Assembly: GCA_947468085.1 (NCBI GenBank)
Contig: CANIKY010000026.1
Span: forward strand, 1-35,079
Reading direction: 5' to 3'
From: Paracoccaceae bacterium
GTDB taxonomy: Bacteria; Pseudomonadota; Alphaproteobacteria; Rhodobacterales; Rhodobacteraceae
Length of the DNA: 35,079 bases
The translations under genes and the position numbers were made by a program. The notes beneath the pieces are model-generated. The model searched no databases and had not been told where the DNA came from. It saw nothing but the letters and a program-made list of their open reading frames with translations. The stretch's first letter is position 1. Each line of letters starts with the position of its first letter. Positions 1-6,911 of this stretch are shown here, piece by piece.

Positions 1-973
1 AAGCGGCGTAGTACATGCGCCAGCGACCGTCACCCAGGGCAATGAGTGACATGTCTTCGGCATGAACAGCATCGATATCGCTGCCGCCATAGCCATCGCC
101 CGCGATGACAACACCGTCGCGGATCCAGTCAAGGCCGTTCTCGGAATGCGCAGCCAGAATGCGGGACTGATAGCCTGACATATCTGCCGCAATCGACGCC
201 ACCGCGAAGTCGGCACTGGTGCCGGCTGCAACGGCATCGCGATCAAGGCTTGGGTGAAGCGGTGGTGGCACCCCTTTGGGCAGATCCTGCCAAGCCGAAA
301 AATACATGGTCAAGGGAGTGCCGGGCAGTGCCTCGGCCGCAGTGATGCCAGCGCTGTCGATGTCACCCTGCCGGTCGGTCATCCGCAGGCCTGGGTCAAG
401 GATGAAGTCCAACCCGTTTCGCGTGGTCGCGCTGACCACGGGCGTCCCAACCCGAAGCCCACCGGCCAGACCCGCAGGGCCGTAGTCAGAGCGGAAGCAA
501 TAAAGCCGTCCTTCGCCATTGCTGCCCGACAAGAAGCGCGGAGCGCCCACACCGCCGGGGCTTGCAAGGCGCACCCCCGGTTCCAGCCGCCACGACACCT
601 GATCTTCCGACACAGCGCTACAGATTGACGTGGCGACATCGGCGGTGCCGCGCGCTTCGAAATACATCCGCCAGTGCCCGTCGGGCAAAGCAACAACGCT
701 TGGCGCGAGAACGCGCAACGCCATATGGGGCAGGTTCGGTTGAGGGGCGAGGCGGATGCCAGGCTCTGGCGTAAAGCGCAGGCCATCTTGGGAGACGGCG
801 CTGAGAATATAGCCTTGGCAGTCGGCGAAGGGTTTGCCGGGGCCAATGCCAGTATAGAACAAGCGGTAGCCGCCACCGGGGGCCCGCACAATACCGGGGG
901 CCTGCACCTTGAAACGGTCAAGATCACGAGACCCTTCTAACCGCGCCCCGTGTTCTTTTGTCCAGCGCCGCAC
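1..973 (-). CDS. Partial beta-propeller protein (glycosyl hydrolase 43-like fold)
   Basis: An open minus-strand frame begins at a GTG at 973 (VRRWTKEHGAR) and runs off the left edge without a stop, giving about 324 residues. An in-frame TAG lies eight codons upstream, so GTG 973 is the only available start; a GAGGG lies about 11 bases before it. Short propeller-blade repeats recur: YRLFYTGIGPGKP, WRMYFEARGTA, RLYCFRSDYGP, LTMYFSAWQDLP, WRMYYAA. These resemble the five-bladed propellers of GH43/GH32/GH130-like enzymes, where each blade carries a (W/Y)RM(Y/F) strand. The 3' end and catalytic residues cannot be judged, so substrate is unknown. No signal peptide is visible. It is divergent from the aminotransferase operon and may share its control region. 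It could equally be a non-enzymatic propeller. Confidence 0.7.
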   Translation of the reverse strand, partial: MRRWTKEHGARLEGSRDLDRFKVQAPGIVRAPGGGYRLFYTGIGPGKPFADCQGYILSAVSQDGLRFTPEPGIRLAPQPNLPHMALRVLAPSVVALPDGHWRMYFEARGTADVATSICSAVSEDQVSWRLEPGVRLASPGGVGAPRFLSGSNGEGRLYCFRSDYGPAGLAGGLRVGTPVVSATTRNGLDFILDPGLRMTDRQGDIDSAGITAAEALPGTPLTMYFSAWQDLPKGVPPPLHPSLDRDAVAAGTSADFAVASIAADMSGYQSRILAAHSENGLDWIRDGVVIAGDGYGGSDIDAVHAEDMSLIALGDGRWRMYYAA

Positions 974-1000
974 GGTCTGCCCACCCTCTGATTTCTATCT

Positions 1001-1016
1001 TGTTATTCTTATAACA
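1001..1016. promoter_or_regulatory. Inverted repeat in divergent promoter region, candidate operator
   Basis: TGTTAT-TCTT-ATAACA is a perfect 6+6 inverted repeat with a 4-base spacer, in the roughly 100-bp gap between the divergent beta-propeller gene and the aminotransferase operon. It overlaps AT-rich -10-like hexamers on both strands (TATAGC just downstream on plus, TATACT on minus). Position and symmetry suit a dimeric repressor site of the GntR or LacI kind. No regulator gene is visible in the window, so the binding protein is unknown. Confidence 0.5.
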
Positions 1017-1072
1017 GTATAGCATGCTGTCAACGCATGCGGCAGCGCCGCAAACAAAAAGGGGCTGCTGGG

Positions 1073-2377
1073 ATGGGCAAGGGGCAAAAGCTTTGGAAGA
1101 CGGCCAAGACCGTCATTCCCGGCGGCAATATGTTGCTGTCCAAGCGGCCCGAGCAGTTCCTGCCCGATCTATGGCCGGCCTATTATTCAAGGGCCAAAGG
1201 GTGCCGGGTCTGGGACCTTGACGACCGCGAATATATTGACATGTCGATCATGGGCATCGGCTGCAACACGCTGGGTTACGGCCATCCCGAGGTCGACGAG
1301 GCCGTCATGCGCACGATCGAGCTTGGCAATATGTCGACCCTCAATGCGCCCGAAGAGGTGGAACTGGCGCAGCGGTTGATTGAACTGCATCCTTGGGCAG
1401 ACATGGCCCGTTTTGCCCGCACCGGTGGTGAGGCCAATGCCATCGCCATCCGCATCGCCCGCGCCGCCAGCGGCCGCGATGGTGTAGCCCTTTGTGGCTA
1501 TCACGGCTGGCACGACTGGTACCTTGCGGCCAATCTGGGCGACGAGGAAAAGCTCGCAGGCCACCTGCTGCCCGGTCTCAGCGCGAACGGTGTTCCCCAA
1601 TCGCTGCGCGGTTCGGTGTTTCCCTTTGCTTACAACGACGCCGATGGGCTTGAGGAACTGATCCGCACCCAGAACATCGGTGTCATCAAGATGGAAGTCT
1701 CGCGCAATTTCGAGCCGAAGGGAGATTTTCTTGTTCGGGCGCGGCAAATCGCCGATGCCCATAACGTCATTCTGATCTTTGACGAATGCACCTCTGGCTT
1801 CCGGCAAGCGCTGGGAGGGTTGCACAAAGTCTATGGTGTTGACCCCGACATGGCGGTGTTTGGCAAGGCGCTGGGCAATGGCTATGCCATTACCGGCGTC
1901 ATCGGCAAGCGCGACATCATGGAGGCGGCGCAGGGCACCTTTATCTCTTCGACCTTCTGGACCGAACGGATCGGCTCTGTCGCAGGGGTCGCTACCCTTG
2001 GCGTCATGGAACGCGAGAAATCGTGGGACACGATCACCGCCACAGGCCGTGATATCACGGCGCGCTGGCAGGCGTTGGGGCAAAGACACGGGCTGCCCCT
2101 GACAACAGCGGGTGTTCCGGCGCTGACGTCTTTTGGCTTCAAGACCAAGAAGGCGCAGGCCTATAAAACCCTGATCACGCAAGAGATGCTGGAAAATGGC
2201 TATCTTGCGGCCACCAGCGTTTACACCTGCACCGAGCACACACCCGCAATCGTCGACGGCTATTTCGAGGCGCTGGAACCTGTCTTCGCCCTGATCCGCG
2301 ACTGTGAAGATGGTCGCGACGTGATGGGCCTGCTTAAAGGCCCCGTGGCCCACGCCAGCTTCACCCGTCTTAATTGA
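1073..2377 (+). CDS. Class III PLP aminotransferase (glutamate-1-semialdehyde aminomutase-like)
   Basis: A 434-residue fold-type I aminotransferase of the glutamate-1-semialdehyde 2,1-aminomutase-like group. Visible motifs: VIPGG near residue 14, TGGEANAIAIRIAR near 117-130 (phosphate-binding loop), YHGWHDWY at 143-150, FDECTSGFR with the PLP-ring aspartate at about 238, and FGKALGNG with the Schiff-base lysine at about 265. Length is normal for the family. I chose ATG 1073 over the upstream ATG 1037 because AAGGGG lies 8 bases before it and homologues start near GQKLWKTAKTVIPGG. First gene of a tight operon: the next frame overlaps its stop. Such enzymes outside haem synthesis usually act on sugar-derived or other carbonyl substrates; the true substrate is not evident. 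Confidence 0.85.
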   Translation: MGKGQKLWKTAKTVIPGGNMLLSKRPEQFLPDLWPAYYSRAKGCRVWDLDDREYIDMSIMGIGCNTLGYGHPEVDEAVMRTIELGNMSTLNAPEEVELAQRLIELHPWADMARFARTGGEANAIAIRIARAASGRDGVALCGYHGWHDWYLAANLGDEEKLAGHLLPGLSANGVPQSLRGSVFPFAYNDADGLEELIRTQNIGVIKMEVSRNFEPKGDFLVRARQIADAHNVILIFDECTSGFRQALGGLHKVYGVDPDMAVFGKALGNGYAITGVIGKRDIMEAAQGTFISSTFWTERIGSVAGVATLGVMEREKSWDTITATGRDITARWQALGQRHGLPLTTAGVPALTSFGFKTKKAQAYKTLITQEMLENGYLAATSVYTCTEHTPAIVDGYFEALEPVFALIRDCEDGRDVMGLLKGPVAHASFTRLN

Positions 2378-2850
2378 GCAAGATCATGCCCCTGCCCAAA
2401 CTCTCTGCCAAAGCCCTTGCCCCCTACGCCATCATCCTGAAAGCCAAGGATGGCAAGTTCACCGATGTCCCCGAAGTGCTGGAAAAGGGCGACACGCCGG
2501 GCCACCATGCCTTTGCCATCCTGTGCCCCAAACCAGCGAAGGGGGGGCGCGTGTCGATCACAAGCCTCGAACGGCATCCCCATTCGACGCAAAGCTTCCT
2601 GCCGCTTTCGGCTGGCCGCTGGATCGTGCTTGTCGCCCCCACGCGCCCTGATGGCACCCCTGACGCGGCTAATGCAAAAGCTTTCCTGGCGGGCCCCGAA
2701 GATGCCGTCTGCATTGCCCGCAACGTCTGGCATGCCGGTCTGACGGTGCTCGATCAGCCCGCCGAATTCGCCATGATGATGTGGCGCGCCGATGCTGACG
2801 ACGACGGCGTGGTTGCCGAACTGGATCAACCTATTGTCCTTAACATCTGA
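2374..2850 (+). CDS. Ureidoglycolate lyase-like protein (AllA family)
   Basis: A 158-residue protein with the AllA/ureidoglycolate lyase signature: ERHPHSTQSFLPL near residue 65 (family pattern ERHP..SQ.F.PL), then WHAGLTVL near 117 and MMMWRAD near 134. AllA enzymes are cupin-fold and release urea from ureidoglycolate at the end of allantoin breakdown. The frame opens with TTG at 2374, overlapping the preceding TGA by 4 bases; ATG 2386 is the alternative start and neither has a strong Shine-Dalgarno sequence, so translational coupling is likely. Allantoin genes are not beside it, and sandwiching between two aminotransferases suggests a related ureido or beta-keto acid rather than classical purine catabolism. 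Confidence 0.75.
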   Translation: MSKIMPLPKLSAKALAPYAIILKAKDGKFTDVPEVLEKGDTPGHHAFAILCPKPAKGGRVSITSLERHPHSTQSFLPLSAGRWIVLVAPTRPDGTPDAANAKAFLAGPEDAVCIARNVWHAGLTVLDQPAEFAMMMWRADADDDGVVAELDQPIVLNI

Positions 2851-2859
2851 GGTTTTGCC

Positions 2860-3771
2860 ATGACGAGACTGGTCTATATTTCCGGCGAAATGGTGCCCGA
2901 GCACGAAGCCAAGATTTCGATTTTTGACAGCGCCATCATGGTGGCTGACACGGTGACCGAATCGACCCGCACCTTCCACAAGACGCCGTTCAAGCTGGAC
3001 GAGCATATCGCGCGGCTTTACCGTTCTATGAAGCTTACCCATATCAATCCGCAGATGACCCCCGAGCAGTTAAAAAAGATCACCCTCGACGTGCTTGCGG
3101 CGAACCTGTCGAACTACGAGGATCATCAGGATTGCTGGATCGTTCACAACATCTCACGCGGGCTATCGGTGCCGGGTGCCGATCCGACCAAGCAGTTGGG
3201 CGCGGCGACGGTGATGATCTTCACCCAGCTGATGGACCTGCGCAGTTGGGCCAATTTTTATCGCGAAGGCTGCCACGCCGTGACGCCGATGAGCCGGATG
3301 GTGCCAAGCCAATCGCTTGACCCGCGCATCAAGAACCGCAGCCGTCTTCCCTATACGATGGCTGAAATGGAGGTCAAGCTCGTCGATCCGCTGGCACAAA
3401 GCGTTATCCTCGACCTTGACGGCCATGTTGCCGAAAACAAGGGCGGCAATATATTTGCCGTCATCAATGGCGTGCTGAAGACGCCAACAACAGTCAATTG
3501 TCTGGCTGGTGTAAGTCGGGCGACCGCGCTGGAACTTGCGCAGAAGCTAGGGATTCCAACGCAGGAAACGGTGCTTCTGCCCTATGATCTTGCGACCGCT
3601 GACGAGGTGTTCTTCACCTCGACGCCCTATTGCATCATGCCCGCAACTAAGTTCAACGGCGGGGTTGTGGGTGACGGCAAAATCGGCCCCGTTACAAAGC
3701 GCCTGCTGGCGGCGTGGAGCGAGCTTGTAGGAATTGATATTGTGCAGCAGGCGCTGGCGCAAATAAACTAA
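2860..3771 (+). CDS. Class IV PLP aminotransferase (branched-chain/D-amino acid aminotransferase-like)
   Basis: A 303-residue fold-type IV PLP enzyme. RIKNRSRLPY around residues 156-165 carries the likely Schiff-base lysine (K158), and LDLDGHVAENKGGNIFAV around 184-201 is the class IV signature with the conserved glutamate (E192). The end of the protein (TADEVFFTSTPYCIMPAT) matches the TEVFLTST-type PLP phosphate site. Family members transaminate branched-chain or D-amino acids or act as aminodeoxychorismate lyases; an (R)-selective transaminase is possible. It starts 9 bases after the AllA-like gene and closes the operon. Two different transaminase folds flanking a lyase suggest sequential amino-group steps on one small molecule. 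Confidence 0.85.
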   Translation: MTRLVYISGEMVPEHEAKISIFDSAIMVADTVTESTRTFHKTPFKLDEHIARLYRSMKLTHINPQMTPEQLKKITLDVLAANLSNYEDHQDCWIVHNISRGLSVPGADPTKQLGAATVMIFTQLMDLRSWANFYREGCHAVTPMSRMVPSQSLDPRIKNRSRLPYTMAEMEVKLVDPLAQSVILDLDGHVAENKGGNIFAVINGVLKTPTTVNCLAGVSRATALELAQKLGIPTQETVLLPYDLATADEVFFTSTPYCIMPATKFNGGVVGDGKIGPVTKRLLAAWSELVGIDIVQQALAQIN

Positions 3772-4184
3772 GAGGGCAAGACGACTGGTGAACCTTTCGA
3801 CCAACCGCATCATCCCGCCCTCGGACCGGTGACCTTTGCGTTTCTTGCCCCTATTGCCCCAAGCAAGGAGTTCTTTGGGGGCAGCGTGTGGCACTCGCAT
3901 CCCTCTGATCAGGATCTGCCTGCAATATCGTCAAAGCGGATTTTTTGGCGTGGTCAAATCTGGCGTAAAGCCTGACCATGCACGAACGTCTCAAAGTTTC
4001 CACTGACTGAGGTCAGTCCTGGTCCATCAAATTGGGGATTATCTCCCCACTTGTTGGAAGATGTGGAGATGGCTGAGAAGTGGAATAGCTGGCCTAGAAA
4101 AGGCGTCCTAGGACGTTATCTTTGACGCGGCATTGAAAGTTAGGCACCTGAAAGTCGCGCCTTAGAAATCATACCAATTCTTGG
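3772..4184. other. Non-coding stretch with small palindrome
   Basis: No convincing gene between the class IV aminotransferase and the recombinase remnant. It contains ACTGAC-TGAG-GTCAGT (4002-4017), a perfect short inverted repeat without a following T-run, and a weaker GGGGA...TCCCC hairpin near 4031-4045. The frames covering it show no codon bias or recognisable domain. Confidence 0.5.
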
Positions 4185-4252
4185 TTACTTGGACTTGCGA
4201 CCAGCCAACAAAACGAACTTACGACATTGTAGGCTGTGCGCCCCCGCAACCA
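4185..4252 (-). pseudogene. Remnant of serine recombinase 3' end
   Basis: Read on the minus strand, this segment encodes LVAGAHSLQCRKFVLLAGRK and ends at TAA (4185-4187). It matches the tail MVAGAHSPQCRKFVLLE of the recombinase fragment at the right edge of the window. A TGA interrupts the frame about 20 codons upstream and there is no other recombinase coding sequence here, so only the tail remains. It may be a decayed element end or a recombination footprint. Confidence 0.5.
4205..4252. repeat. 48-bp direct repeat, copy 1
   Basis: Begins CCAACAAAAC and ends CCCCCGCAACCA; it matches 34890-34937 at 45 of 48 positions in the same orientation. Similarity drops sharply beyond both ends, but each copy is followed on the plus strand by a stem-loop and T-rich sequence. 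On the minus strand the repeat encodes the end of a recombinase. Candidate attachment-site or recombination scar. Confidence 0.7.
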
Positions 4253-4279
4253 AAAATAACAAACATATCAAATACTTAT

Positions 4280-4304
4280 AACCTGACTTAAACAGTCAGG
4301 TTTT
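4280..4304 (+). terminator. Stem-loop with short T-run
   Basis: AACCTGACT-taaac-AGTCAGGTT forms a perfect 9-bp stem with a 5-base loop; the T-tract begins within the last stem bases (TTTT at 4301-4304). It could end transcription from the upstream aminotransferase operon before parDE. The other 48-bp repeat copy has a different stem-loop at the equivalent place. Confidence 0.5.
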
Positions 4305-4413
4305 GTCGTTTGCATTTTGTGTCAACGCCATGTCAACGTTTGACGAGTCGCGCTGCAAGCGGCTGCGGAAGCAACCCTTCCACCATCGTTGAAACCATCG
4401 CCTTCCCCTGCTA

Positions 4414-4428
4414 TATGACTCAGTCATA
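4414..4428. promoter_or_regulatory. Palindromic operator upstream of parD
   Basis: TATGACT-C-AGTCATA is a perfect 15-base palindrome about 14 bases before the parD start and immediately upstream of its Shine-Dalgarno sequence AAGGAGG (4431-4437). Ribbon-helix-helix antitoxins typically bind such a site to repress their own operon; a -10-like TATATG overlaps its left edge. Autoregulation is inferred from position and family. Confidence 0.65.
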
Positions 4429-4442
4429 CCAAGGAGGTGCAG

Positions 4443-4712
4443 ATGACCGTCAAAACCACCCTCAGCTTTACAGACCGCCATCACCACTTCCTCTCGGAAA
4501 AGGTCGGGCAGGGCATCTTCGCAACGCAGAGTGCCGCTGTTGCGGCCGCGCTGGAGCAGATGATGCAGGACGAGGAAGAACGCGAGGTGGCCCTCTCGGC
4601 GCTCGGGCAGGAAATCCGCGCTCGCATGGAGACGCCCCGCGCGGCGTTCATCGACCATGACGACGCCTTTGCCGCTGCTCGCGGCGCCATAGCCGCAGCG
4701 CGTGGGATGTGA
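4443..4712 (+). CDS. parD: ParD-type antitoxin (ribbon-helix-helix)
   Basis: An 89-residue antitoxin: the N-terminal strand and two helices (VKTTLSFTDRHHHFLSEKV, then FATQSAAVAAALEQM) match the ParD/CopG ribbon-helix-helix DNA-binding fold, followed by a charged linker and a toxin-binding tail. ATG 4443 is chosen over the in-frame GTG at 4437 because AAGGAGG overlaps that GTG and sits 5 bases from the ATG. Its end overlaps the toxin start by four bases (GTGA), so the two are translationally coupled, with antitoxin first as usual. It neutralises ParE and represses the operon through the upstream palindrome. Confidence 0.85.
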   Translation: MTVKTTLSFTDRHHHFLSEKVGQGIFATQSAAVAAALEQMMQDEEEREVALSALGQEIRARMETPRAAFIDHDDAFAAARGAIAAARGM

Positions 4713-5026
4713 TCTACCGGATCAGGTTCCACACTCTCGTCGCCCGTGATCTCGAAGCTATCGCAAACTGGATCATCGACTATGCCGGGCCTGAGGCGGC
4801 GTTACGAAAGTTGGCGGAAATCGAAGCGGCAATAGGCACACTGAAGACCACGCCCCATAAGGGCAGTCTCCGGGATGAGATCGCCCCTGGCCTGCGTGCC
4901 ATTCCGGCTGGAAGGAAGGCTGTGGTCGCCTTCTTGGTTGACGATGACGCCTGTGAAGTTCTGATCTACGCGGTAACCTATGGTGGCGCCGACCGGATCA
5001 GCCGCACCGGAGCTCGCAACCGGTGA
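4709..5026 (+). CDS. parE: ParE/RelE-family toxin
   Basis: A 105-residue protein of the RelE/ParE superfamily: YRIRFHTLVARDLEAIANWI at the start, IGTLKTTPHKGSLRDEIAPGLRAI in the middle, and the C-terminal strand ACEVLIYAVTYGGAD. ParE toxins poison DNA gyrase; RelE relatives cleave mRNA on the ribosome, and sequence alone does not separate these well, although the ParD partner favours ParE. The start is GTG 4709, overlapping the antitoxin stop. Length and termini look intact, so the pair is probably functional and may stabilise this accessory region. Confidence 0.8.
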   Translation: MIYRIRFHTLVARDLEAIANWIIDYAGPEAALRKLAEIEAAIGTLKTTPHKGSLRDEIAPGLRAIPAGRKAVVAFLVDDDACEVLIYAVTYGGADRISRTGARNR

Positions 5027-5113
5027 CGTTGCCGACCGTCTAGCATTTCCGACCATTGATGGCAGAGGCTTGGGCGTGCTTTACTGTCGCAACTTGGCGG
5101 CGCGACCAAGTTG

Positions 5114-5404
5114 TTACAAGCAGCTCTTGTACGAGAAACGCTCTTCGGATCCGTCAATTCGAACCGCCCAAAAGCATTGAGTTCCAAAGTCGGCTGATCG
5201 AACTTCAAAGCTGCTAATGCCAGGCCCAATTTTCTCCGAGGCTTCGGGATGACGCTTAAGTGCTTCCAATAAAAAGGCGCCGTCTATCGTGGTTACAACA
5301 TCCCCAGGGCGATATCTGTTGAGCATAGCTTTCATGAAGGCTAGCGCATCCAGTTTACTTTCAAACTGATGCCCTGCAATTTCAACGGGTTGTGGCTTTG
5401 CCAT
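5114..5404 (-). CDS. DUF3223 (DCL-like) small protein
   Basis: A 96-residue protein with the DUF3223/DCL pattern: FLLEALKRHPEASEKIGPGI in the middle, then a C-terminal block with CFWAVRIDGSEERFSYKSCL (family pattern CF...R.DG...FSY..C). DCL proteins in plants are tied to plastid rRNA processing; bacterial members are uncharacterised. It overlaps the 3' end of the ATPase-fusion gene by 23 bases and is transcribed after it, so the two were probably one operon. The gene looks intact; its role is unknown. Confidence 0.7.
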   Translation of the reverse strand: MAKPQPVEIAGHQFESKLDALAFMKAMLNRYRPGDVVTTIDGAFLLEALKRHPEASEKIGPGISSFEVRSADFGTQCFWAVRIDGSEERFSYKSCL

Positions 5405-6911
5405 TGATCTCTCCTAATGCTTCGTCATCGACTTTGCGAGGAAGGAATGAGAGAGTCCCATCTTGAAGCGTGGAGTGCTTTCCAACGAACATCTCTGGTT
5501 TTATATCTGGCCAAGGCGCTGCGGTGGCAATGATGATCTGATGCTCGACAGGCGCTTTGACAGAAATTCCAATCACTTGTTTCTGGAAGTTATGGCTCCG
5601 GGCCAACTCGATCCCTTTATCCTCGGTTATGTCGATCATAAGAAAACGAGGGTGCCGGAACTTTGGATCATAAAGGGCAGCCTTAAGAAAACCGACCATG
5701 AACGCGCTCTTGAGCACAACTCGAGAACTCGCGGAGAAATAGGTATGACCGTCCACTGTAATTGTGTTTTTGGCGAACGAAAATTGTATATGCTCCGGAT
5801 TCTCAAAGGAATCTTGGCGCCTAAGATCACCCCGAAGAATTTCTATAATGTTCTTCTCAATGCTGGCTTTTGCACTTCGTAAGCGATCTGTTTGGCTCAG
5901 TTGCAATGCACTGATGCGAGCGCCCAGCGACTGGATGTCCTGATCAAGTTGGGACTTTCGCGCGGAAAGATCGCCAATTCTATTCGCAAGCTTTACTTGC
6001 CCTTCAATGTCCTCGATCGATTTGTCGATGTAACCCATGCTGCGCTGAAGGCGGCGAATTTCTTCACGGGCTTGCGAGGTAGGAACCGAGATGAGATCAG
6101 CAAGTTCCTGTGCTCGAATTCGCCAGGATCCTTCTAATGCGCTCAGTTGAGCGTGATACGTTTTGAGGCGTTCGGACCTGATTTCTTGAAGGCGTTCGGA
6201 CTGCTTGATTTGAATCGACAGCTCGTTGATCACCCCCACCACTCGATCTCGTGCGCGTTGAGAATCCAACGGCGTCTTGCAAAGATGGCAGGCTTCAACT
6301 TCATGGTCGTGATCAATGACTTCGGCATAGCAAGCTGGACAAGTGCCAAATCGCACAGCGCCAACGACATCAGCGGCAAGGTCTGCGTCGCGCTGCCCGG
6401 CCCGGACCATGACGCCGCTGCCGGGGGCGGTGGTAAACGTGACGACACCGGTGGTGGCATCCAGCGTCCAGCCTGACATCTGCTCGACCATGCCCAGCGC
6501 GACACGGACGGTCCCGGCCACCGGTTTGGCGATGGTCCTGAGCCATGTTTGCGGGCCGGACGTGTAGCGTTTCGCCAGTTGGAAGGTATGGAGGCTTCCC
6601 GTGCCGGTGCCGATCTGCTGGTCTGTCGGAGTGATCGCTTGCGACGGCAGGCTGGATTTGTAATCGGCCCAATCCTTGTATCGAAAGCCAAGAAGCCGAC
6701 CATTGCGGGCCTCGAAAAACGCCACCACGGCTGCCAGATCATCAGCACGGCGGATGCCATAAGCCACATCATAGCGCCGCCGGGAATTCGCCCAACTGGC
6801 ATTACGCTCCTCGTCACCGCTTGCCAGTTCAACCACTTGCGTGCGGCGTTCCGGCCCGCCGCGCGCGCCCCGGCTGATATTGTCCGGAAATCTGATCTCG
6901 TGAAACGCCAT
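5382..6911 (-). CDS. Chimera: phage DUF2460 tail protein fused to C-terminal half of SMC/Rad50-like ATPase
   Basis: A 509-residue frame made of two unrelated parts. Residues 1-172 are a DUF2460/GTA ORFg12-type tail protein (FHEIRFPDNISRGARGGPERRT; FFEARNGRLLGFRYKDW; GWTLDATTGVVTF). Its family normally ends about 40 residues further on. From about 188 the sequence becomes an ATPase C-terminal half: a zinc-hook-like CPAC...CHLC (C191, C194, C208, C211), a charged coiled coil (about 215-355), a signature-like SASSRVVLKSAFM (393-405), Walker B-like RFLMIDITEDKG (422-433) and an H-loop HQIIIATA (457-464). The Walker A half is absent, so ATP hydrolysis alone is not expected. The junction falls within about 6347-6395. 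The start overlaps the tape-measure stop. Probably a non-functional recombination product, although in frame. Confidence 0.75.
   Translation of the reverse strand: MAFHEIRFPDNISRGARGGPERRTQVVELASGDEERNASWANSRRRYDVAYGIRRADDLAAVVAFFEARNGRLLGFRYKDWADYKSSLPSQAITPTDQQIGTGTGSLHTFQLAKRYTSGPQTWLRTIAKPVAGTVRVALGMVEQMSGWTLDATTGVVTFTTAPGSGVMVRAGQRDADLAADVVGAVRFGTCPACYAEVIDHDHEVEACHLCKTPLDSQRARDRVVGVINELSIQIKQSERLQEIRSERLKTYHAQLSALEGSWRIRAQELADLISVPTSQAREEIRRLQRSMGYIDKSIEDIEGQVKLANRIGDLSARKSQLDQDIQSLGARISALQLSQTDRLRSAKASIEKNIIEILRGDLRRQDSFENPEHIQFSFAKNTITVDGHTYFSASSRVVLKSAFMVGFLKAALYDPKFRHPRFLMIDITEDKGIELARSHNFQKQVIGISVKAPVEHQIIIATAAPWPDIKPEMFVGKHSTLQDGTLSFLPRKVDDEALGEINGKATTR

Noticed and set aside
379-927. 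182-residue minus-strand frame over the beta-propeller gene
   Set aside because: It lies in another frame of the same strand; the frame running from GTG 973 to the left edge shows the repeated propeller motifs, while this one is Pro/Ala/Arg-rich noise.
1187-2353. 388-residue frame antisense to the class III aminotransferase
   Set aside because: The plus strand carries all aminotransferase motifs; the antisense frame is a GC-rich shadow.
2260-3042. 260-residue minus-strand frame across three plus genes
   Set aside because: It covers well-supported coding sequence on the other strand and shows no domain.
4205-4252. Repeat ending in CCA as a possible tRNA 3' end
   Set aside because: No cloverleaf or T-arm can be drawn, and the sequence reads as a recombinase coding tail on the minus strand.
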